Below, in pieces: positions 55,921-64,000 of a stretch of DNA of 64,000 nt. Location of the stretch: contig OZ004587.1 in assembly GCA_963924555.1 (NCBI GenBank), forward strand, positions 4,340,001-4,404,000, read 5' to 3'. The position numbers and the translations under genes were made by a program. This stretch comes from Crambe crambe (taxonomy: Eukaryota; Porifera; Demospongiae; Poecilosclerida; Crambeidae). The notes under the pieces were generated by a model. The model was not told the origin of the DNA, did not search any database, and worked only from the letters and a program-made list of their open reading frames with translations. Each line of letters opens with the position of its first letter. The stretch's first letter is position 1.

Positions 55921-58600
55921 ATGGACCCTGGCTCTTCCCAGCCCCTCAACCTCTCCTTCTCATTGGTGCTTCTCCTCTCTACTCTACTGATGTTGAGTGG
56001 AAATGTGGAACTCAATCCTGGACCTGAGAGTGAGTGCATTGTTAGCTGGATGTGTGGGTATAGGTCACTTGATCATAATAGCTTAAGTATTGGAAATCAG
56101 TCATTATAATTTTTGAGCTAAGTTAACTCTGTCCTCAGAGCTATATAAGATAACCTACTTAACTACCTGTCAAAAAAGTAGATTTACCATGTAATAAAAA
56201 GTAATACTAGCTACAGATGCAAATAAAGGCAGGGGACTAATATACCTATAGGTGAATACAGTGAGTTTTTAAAATGTCAAACTAAAGCTTGTGATTCCAT
56301 ATTCCTAATGCCAAATATAGCTATGTAAGTTGGTATGAGGGATGATTGCTCTCATTATGTTCCTACAGCTGTCTTAGTTGCAAGGGATCTTAAGATGGTG
56401 AGGAATTTCATATGGGGAGCCCATACCAAGTGGTACCACATAGGTGTGGAGTTGGAAATGGATCCTTCCACACTACAAGCAATCAAGGAGAATTTCTCCA
56501 ACAATCCTGCTAATTGCTTTAGTCAAGTACTGCTGGACTGGCTGGAGGGACAAGGCTTGGAATCTACGTGGTCAAATCTAGCTGCAGCTTTAAAGGCACC
56601 ACCTGTTGGTATGTCAGCTCTAGCTGAAGCAATTGAAGCAAAATATCTTGGAAATACACATCAACCTGGTAAGTAATGCTAACTAATCAGTCTTTGCTTA
56701 TTCCATTTACCTTTCTGTTCAACTAACATCAATCTGATGCTCGCAGTAGTTATATTACTTCTCCTACAAACTTTCATTTATTTCCACATATGGGTTGCTA
56801 CTAGTGTAATACATTCCAAACATTAATTGGATCATGAGATTGAGTAAAAGCAAATCATAAAGTGCAATGCATTGATTTAATCTTATCACACTTCACTTGA
56901 CTAGGTGCACAACTTTTGCTACCAGATAATGAACTGACTTCATCTTCATGTACAAGTTCAGAAGGTAACTAAATCTTAGTGTTGTAAAGCTGCTTACGTA
57001 CAACATTGATCTCTATAATTATTAATTATGGTGTGTAAGAATAGCCATGCCTAAGCAATGACATTGTGTATAGATAAAGGACAATACAATAATTGGTCCA
57101 TTAGCTACACATTACAAAAATGTTTCACTATTACAGTGAAATGTAACTACTGAAGAACCTCTCCTTTTCCTAGATTTAGGTAGACACAATCTTCATTGGT
57201 CTATGTTTCATATTCATAGAGAATCTAGATATATTAATCATAATCCTTTCTAAAACAAACTAGCAGCAAATTCAACTTCTTTAGTTGATAGTTTTCATAG
57301 CTATTAATAAAAAATACAATAGCTACTTCTTGTTACAGTCCATTATTCTCCCTACAGCTCGTAAGTTTTCCTTGACTCCATTAATTTATCTACTACCATA
57401 GAGTAGCTAGAAACATTCATTTTCTTGATCTAGATTCATTGAAGCTTCAATATCCTGAATCTGTTATTGCATCTACAATTAGTTCATGCTCCAGCTCCGG
57501 TAAGTTAAGATTATGTAAATGATACTATCATTATGACTATTATTATTCCCAGAGTTAAGTGCCATAGACCTTACTCCATGCTTTCCATTTCTTGCTAATG
57601 ATAAGTTGTCAGAAGCTGAAAAAGATTTTAAGAGGCAGGAACTCTACAGTGAGACTCAGGTTATCAAACGAAAGTTCGCTAGTCTCGTTTTCAATCTGCA
57701 AAAAACTGCAGAGAAGTTTCACTCAGTTAAAGATGTCAAAAATGTCTTAATATATCATGACAAGAACTTTAAGAAATTGCTACAAGGCTGTACAGCTGTA
57801 GCAGATGCATTTGTTGAAGCGTCTCAGTATTGGTCTTTTTATGACCACGAAATCGTCAAGCTTTTGACCAAAGAACTAGGAACGAGTTCAAATAAGAAGA
57901 AATTCCGCCAATTTCAAGAAATATTTCAGGAGTATTCTCGAAGAAGAATCTGCGAATGCCCCAGCAATGTATTTGGTGAAGTAGAGAAGTCGGAAACAGT
58001 GCTCGTGCTTAAGAGTGAAATGAAAGTGGAGGACACTACTGTTGAAGAGCTTAATATATATCAGCACCGGATGAATCGTATCCTGAAATCATCCACCATG
58101 TGATTACTACATGTTAATAAAGGTTGCATGGAGCTAACTTTCAGAGTACTTGGAGATGCTTTACATATAGAAGGCATCACTGAAGAGAAACAGCAAGCAT
58201 TAAGAAATATGGGAATCATCAGCATTAGTTACGGAGAGCTTCATTTTGATCTGACCTCCCTTGTTAAGAGTGTAGGAGGTGACGCTCCACTTGGAATCGA
58301 GGAAGGTGAGAAGAACTATCAAGTTATTAACTTGATCAAATCTAAGGTTATACGTAGTTAAAGGTAGTTTCAAATTTCACAGATGTCCTTCCCTATCCAG
58401 ACCCTCCCATTCCTACCCTCTCTCTGGTGGGACCAATGACTGCTCTTGATATAAAAGGTGATGCTGATGACAACACTGATGCTGACTCAGCACTCGGCAC
58501 TATCAGTGACGTGACTGGAACAGATGTGGGTAGCTATCCTACAGATGATATGAGCATAGTTACTGCAGGTCTCAGGACTGAAGTCTCTGATGAGTTCCAG
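55921..58600 (+). pseudogene. DD2: paralogue of DD1 with in-frame TGA
   Basis: Exons mirror DD1 phase for phase: 55921-56029, 56369-56668, 56905-56964, 57434-57499, 57553-58305, 58401-58600; one of DD1's two 54 nt linker exons has no counterpart. Exon 1 encodes the same hydrophobic leader ending SGNVELNPGP (D changed to N at the first 2A consensus position). Exon 2 is the death-like domain (about residues 37-136). The third module is open until TGA at 58101-58103, where DD1 has CGA (Arg 379), so translation would stop after 361 residues, losing the GC.EL.F region and the tail. After the stop the frame stays open and conserved. It may be a young pseudogene, a truncated protein or a polymorphic allele. 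The upstream region is split by the hAT-like element. Confidence 0.82.
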
Positions 58601-60003
58601 GTAAGGAGTAGAGGAGTTTATTCATGTAAGATTCTTCCTCATACATACACAATGTTATGTTGATAGCAATTCAAAGCATGTTAATAAGTAGAGGAATAAT
58701 ATTTTGTTACAATCAAAAATTTCTGTAGCCTACAGCTAGCATTTTGAGTAGCTCAGCTTTCACAGATTGGCCACCAAAGGATTTTCTAGAAAATGAAATA
58801 ATTATAGAAAGCAGAAACAAATCCAGGCTCTAAGTCTCCACTTTAGAAGCTGGGGATGAGGCTGGGTGTTGTTTATGTGTGCACAGCTATTGAGTCAAGA
58901 CCAAACAGATGAGACAAAGAAGTTTGCTAGAATACAGTGAGCAAGTTCATGAGCTGAGCAAAAACTGAGTTCTGGAGCTATTACATGTCACTGTCAAATG
59001 TTGCACATTGCGCTAGTCATTTCAAATGTCGGATCACTAAAATAATGTTACTCATTAATAGAAATGGATTAACAGCCAATTCAAAGTGTTCACGCTTAAA
59101 GTTAATAAAATTTACCTTTCTACTGTCTTTTTATAGTACTGCCCATCACCCGATTTGTAAGTGGCATGGGGGTGGGTTGCATAACTTGAAATCAATTCAG
59201 GTAATAGACAAAATTAATTGGCAACCTGAACAATAAGATCGATACAAAATATGAAAGTAGGGAAGGCTTAAAGGGGTAATACTAATTAATAGTACATTTT
59301 AGTGATGTTTCCATTTAGCTGAATATCAACATGTTACTATTACTCACTTATTAGCTAATATCGAAGTGTTCCTCATGTCCAGCTCTGAGCACACCAGAGT
59401 TATGATTATTAAAAACAATCTTTCTCTCTTCATATTTTAATCAGAGTTCATGTCCAAAGCAATGTGTATAAACACTCCCTTCAATTCTGCTACACCACCT
59501 TTAGCTCTAGTCATTGTGCTGCAGCCATCATAGCATTGGCCTTATAATTTGGTATTTCAAAAGCAAAAGAATATATTTAATAGTTGCTGCAATGCAGCGG
59601 AAAGAATGTTGTACATCCCAAGGAACTCTTCACCAGATTGAAAATCTTATCTACCTACCTTATCACGATACATCAGTGATTTCATCAACCATGATTGTTA
59701 GAAACTTAAGGAGAGTCATGGATGTCACTAAGAAGCTTCCTCAGAACATTATTTCTAAAACTTCTTTTTGTTCTCATGTGAAGTGAATTTCCTCCAGCTT
59801 TGTTCTAACCACTTAACATTAAAGAGATGGGTGATCTTCAGCCAAGCAATTGCACGAGTCTGCTTCATTATGGCCTCGTAAAGCAAGACCCTGTCTTGCT
59901 AAATACCACACACTGATATCAGAACATCTCTGCTATAGCTTCTGTTGTGAGCAGAACTTCACAACTTCTAATAAACGATTTTATCCTCATTTACCATAAT
60001 AAT
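58601..60003. other. DD2 downstream spacer with repeat fragments
   Basis: 58725-58880 aligns with the DD1 3' flank; a possible small terminal exon lies at 58766. 59340-59990 is a diverged copy of the 'cctcatgtccagctct' repeat unit seen at 13.1, 15.4 and 44.5 kb. No gene seen. Confidence 0.5.
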
Positions 60004-60494
60004 TATAGCGGTTATATTTCAAGGGGCGAAAGTTTCGCCCTTAGACCTTTTTGTCTTATTTTGCGGGGAAATCATTTGCGGTTTAGAAAAAAATAAAACC
60101 TGGCCAGCGGCCATGTGCGCGCATGCACACACACAGAGCTAGCTGAAGCTTCAATGGCATCCAAATCTAGGCCATCTTTCATTTGAGACTACGTTCTGAT
60201 TAAGTTTAAAATGATATCTAGAGTGCCGTAGTTACCAAAGCATTATATTGTGCAGTGATCCTTCTGCCGTGCCACCTCGAAGCCATCAGACCATCTGATC
60301 ATGTGGCTCTATTTTTCTTCAGCGAGGTGTGTCTATCCATTGTAGAGTCACAGACACATGAACTAGACGCAACTCTAGTGATTAGTCTGAGAGACTGGAT
60401 TTTCTGAAGTGATTCGCGTGGTTAAATATTCGTGGACGAAAGAGAAATCACGAAATCCGCGAAACTTTTGCCCCTCGAAATATACCTGCTATAC
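60004..60494. repeat. TA-flanked MITE with GAAAGTTTCGC arms
   Basis: The left arm 'tatagcggttatatttcaag' with 'gggcgaaagtttcgc' is mirrored by the right arm 'gcgaaacttttgcccctcg' with 'aaatatacctgctata'. About 490 bp with no transposase frame; CpG is relatively retained. Typical of a Tc/mariner-type MITE by its TA ends, though I cannot assign the family. Confidence 0.75.
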
Positions 60495-60950
60495 GGTATT
60501 TATTTTTTGCCTTCTAAATTAATAGAATCTATGAAAATCATCCACCATTTAAATAGATTGAGATAAATCAGGAGAATTTATAAAACATTAATTCACTTTT
60601 TTATCAATAAAGTTGAGATCAATTTAAGGCCAAAACTTGATGGCAACGCTTAAACGGAATGCTCTATTTTGATGTTAAGTATTCGTCAGTGCTTCATGAA
60701 TTGAGAGGAGTAACAAGTCTTACTCAAATTTGTGACCTTCTCTGGGAGAACCCAGCAGTCAGCCCAAAATAATAATTATCTACAGCCTTTGGCTCTCTAC
60801 TGCACGTATTTCAAAGCTCTAGCTCCTATGATGCCTGAGGAACAGCACCTAGAAAGCTCCAGGTAGCAACCATTAACTTTTTCATAAAAGGCTGAATAAG
60901 CAACGTGAACTAGTTTCTCACTTCCTGGCACTACAGAACACTAGATAAAG

Positions 60951-63435
60951 CCAGAAGGTGACGAAAATAGAATAGATAGCTTAATTAGTTCAGATTTTCG
61001 AGCGCATTAGCAGTAAAGCCTACTTTAATCTTGGCACGACTTGAACTGTTGCATTCTCTATTCTTGAAGCTTTCATGGCCGACTAGCTAGCTTTAGCACT
61101 TTATAAAACTTAGTTTAAGGAGCATAGTTTCGATTTATACTGAAGAAATTTTTTGATAAAAATGATTTTGCTCACTAAAACTATTGTAGGGCTTGCCAAT
61201 TATTTTTTCTGACTGCAGTGCTTTCCCGAAGCAAGTTATACATTGACTACTTAATCTATTTCAGTCTCAAATTAATCAGATTCAGGACTGAACTGTGATT
61301 TGTACAGAAAATGATTTGGCTCACTAAAACTATTTTGAGCTCTGATGATTAGTAAAGCATATAAGAATTATGATTCTGCTTACATATTTTTCTCAGCTAA
61401 CATGATAAAAATTCAATAGAATTAGTTCTAGCTTATTAAACAAACTACCAGCGTTTCGACCAGAATACTCAAGCGTTCCATCAGGGTGATATATACAAAA
61501 AATGCACATACGTAGAAAAGTTCTTATATAGCTACACTTGTTGTTGAAATAGTGTTTATGACTTCTGGTAATGACATGCTATTGACATGGTAACATAATA
61601 TCCCAAGGCATATGCATGTGCGTTGTCTAGATAACAAGCGTAGCTCTGGTTTGTTTCAAGAGTTATGATTATTAAAAACAATCTTTCACATTTCAATCAT
61701 TTAGATAAAAGCTCCTTTTAATGTATCATTTGTGCTCAATTTGAGGGCATGTCTAAAGCAATGTGTAAAGACTGCCTCCATTTCTACCTGTTGAATTTTA
61801 GCTGCTACACCACCTTTAACTCTAGCCATTGTGCTGCAGCCATCACAGCATTGGCCTTGTATTTTGTAATTGGCTATTTCAAAATGCATCATTATACTAC
61901 AATGCTATCAGCAGTAGTGGAAAGAAAGTCGAACTCTTCACTAGATTCAAAATTACATATGTACCCATCTTATCACAAAAGTACATCAGTGGTTTCATCC
62001 ACCATGATTGTGAGTCATGGATGTCACCAAGAGGCTTCCTCAGAATTCTACATGACTTTTTGGAAATGAATATCCTTCAGCTTTGTTCTGATCACTTACA
62101 AGAGGTGGGTGGTCTTCAGCCCTAAGACCAAGCAATATTGCTTCGATGTGGCCTCGTAAACCAAGACCCTGTCACACTGATATTGAAATATCTCTGCATG
62201 GCTTCTTCAATGTTTTGTGAGCAGAACTGCAACATCAGATTTTTGTCCTCATCCAATTTATTACTTTTTTTTGCCTTTTTCTATTCATTATCCACAGCCT
62301 TTTTACCTTTTTTTGATTCATTATCCACATCCTTTTGGCTCTTTACTGCACATATTTCAAAGCTATGAAGCATGAGGAGCAGCTCCTAGTGTTTAAATGT
62401 TATGGAGAAAAGGCTGAATAACTTATTTACGTACTATACTTCAATGTGCTGCCACTCCCCCCAAAAAAATTGGCATGGGAACAATGCTTTATTTCTAGAG
62501 TACAATAACTAAAGAGGCGGACAATACTTCAAAAGATAACTTTCATATATAGTTTCGAGATAATCTGCAGTTAGTTTGATAATATTTTTTTCCCTCTCTA
62601 TATCTGGGCAGTCCAAATGTTGTTCATAGCCCTGAGACCATTATTAAGGTCAGCATAAAATACAACTTGATTGGAAATCTGACTTAGGCAAATTAACTTT
62701 CGGAGATCACTGTCATGATGCCAGGTCAGTGTAGTCCTTGAAACAGTTCAAACAGCTTATTGAGATGAGCCAAAGGTCAAAGGTCAAGATGATTTCCACA
62801 ATAATTTCCATGAGCACAACTTTCAGGTAAACGTTTGAATACCATGAATGTTATGCTCTTATACTATGTTATGACAATAATAATACCTATTACTGTATAA
62901 CCTAGTTGCTGTAGTTTTCTGTAATCCTTATAATTCTCAATATCAAGTCAGCTCAGAAAAAGAAGTTGTCTAGAATACATAAGTTATGTAGCTGTTTTAA
63001 AATCAAGCAAAGCAAGCAAGCCTCTCTATAGTCATGTCAATACAAATTTTGAGAGGCATAATACACATGTTTTAATCTGGTATTTTATGCTGTAATTACG
63101 TATGTCAATAATAATCTTTATGTGCTTGTACATCAGTTCAAAAGTCAATTGATAATAGGCATGCATTTTACTCACTTTATGACAATAAGCCTAAGGTAAG
63201 GAAGGGTGGCTTGATACGCTCAAGTTTTCAGCTATTGACTCGACTCAACAATGAATCTTGACAATCCAAGAGTCCAACGAAGAGGAGAGAGAGAGAGGTA
63301 TAGTTCAAAGGTCAGTTGCTATGTAGAGAACAAGGCATCAGAGAGTCAGATTGCAGTGCTGCAAGCTGGTGAAGATAGAAACAACCAAGGCACTTGAGAC
63401 TGTTGTAAGCTTAGGCAAGTGAAGAGAGCAACATG
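60951..63435 (+). repeat. Second copy of the 41.6-44.1 kb repeat block
   Basis: Near-identical to 41641-44090, including the PLE 3' tail, repeat unit A and the GA microsatellite near 63282. Differences are scattered point changes, C6A7 instead of C20 at 62457, and a few indels (for example near 62960 and 63330). The similarity breaks at about 63435, and 63560-63960 is the reverse complement of the 12.7-13.0 / 44.2-44.4 kb repeat. Confidence 0.8.
61432..61548 (-). mobile_element. Penelope-like element 3' tail, copy 4
   Basis: The reverse complement holds 'atcaccctgatgg', 'gagtattctggtcgaaac' and 'gtttgttt'. The hammerhead GAAA is intact but CTGATGA is changed to CTGATGG. Paralogous to the tail at 42131-42240. 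Confidence 0.7.
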
Positions 63436-64000
63436 TAACATGTCATGGGGCAATCATCTACAGTGCTTCTTCCTTTTAATTTCCAAGAAAAAGCATGAAA
63501 ATTGATTGTGTAAGGTTCACAGTTTACTAGACTACCTACCTGGAGCACTATACCACTACACTACCTTAGAAGTACAGGAAAGGGTTGCATGCAGACTTCC
63601 CTAATGATGATGTGTCTCTGTTCAGCAGGTGATGTTGAAGGAGGTGCCCCTTAACTGGGGTGATTGATAGTATCAACAGAGTTTAATCAGAGTTTCCAAT
63701 CTTCTGTCTATGAAATCTGTAGGACACATTGCTGCCAATTATGGTGATCAGAGCATGTGTTATTAGCTATATATTGAAATCATTCTTCGACATGCTGCAG
63801 AAAATATAATCTGCAAGAATCATTGAGTAATTGGGTTGATTTCTTCTAGCTAAGCCTGTGCTCTGCTCTTCTTCATTCAATGAGGCTCTCCCTGTGCAGG
63901 CCCTGGTACCTTGCTTGTTGTCGGCTTGCTGTAGTGTAGCTCCTAATTATTACTTAAGAAAATGAACCACATTCAAAACATGGACTGATACTGCTATAAT

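Overview
The window looks like demosponge nuclear DNA. It is AT-rich and intron-bearing, with many very short introns (about 50-300 bp), dense small transposons, and gene families typical of sponge genomes: death-fold proteins, ankyrin proteins and HRDLSGNN-type kinases. Amphimedon queenslandica or a close relative is my best guess from recall; no search was possible. All gene models below are hand-built from splice-site phase and paralogue comparison.

Layout: (1) 810-3332 (+) holds the last exons of a vigilin-like KH-repeat gene. (2) 4777-8406 (+) is DD1, a death-domain gene whose first exon encodes a signal-peptide-like N-terminus ending in a 2A-type ribosome-skipping motif (DVELNPGP). (3) 9.3-20 kb is a repeat field: RecQ-like helicase debris, a 5'-truncated Penelope-like retroelement (RT tail plus GIY-YIG domain, with a hammerhead-ribozyme-like motif just downstream), a 1 kb foldback and degenerate minisatellites. 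(4) 21.4-32 kb is ANK1, an ankyrin gene split by a complete 9,249 bp EnSpm/CACTA-type DNA transposon. The element has a 2 bp target duplication and two divergent, apparently intact genes: an 11-exon transposase of about 820 aa and a 10-exon SAM-domain protein of about 530 aa. (5) 32-38 kb is mostly repeat and duplicated spacer. (6) 40073-41374 (+) is a kinase with a repetitive coiled-coil tail. (7) 41.6-45.9 kb is a repeat block, largely duplicated again at 60.9-63.4 kb. (8) 47185-48456 (+) is ANK2, the uninterrupted paralogue of ANK1, which supplies the empty site for the transposon. (9) 49-54.2 kb is duplicated spacer containing a 1.4 kb tandem duplication, an ankyrin 3' fragment and a small inversion. 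(10) 55921-58600 (+) is DD2, the paralogue of DD1, with the same 2A-like exon (NVELNPGP), an in-frame TGA, and a roughly 1.1 kb transposon between its upstream conserved block and exon 1.

How it fits together: two related blocks (DD1/ANK1 and DD2/ANK2) surround a kinase gene, so the window is a locally duplicated cluster of signalling or innate-immunity-like genes eroded by mobile DNA. The paralogous copies act as internal controls: they reveal insertion sites, target duplications, a nonsense change and an inversion without outside data. The most notable biology is the 2A-like motif fused to a signal peptide ahead of a death domain (a possible dual-targeting switch), the hammerhead-like motif in the Penelope-like element, and the intact EnSpm element caught inside a coding exon.
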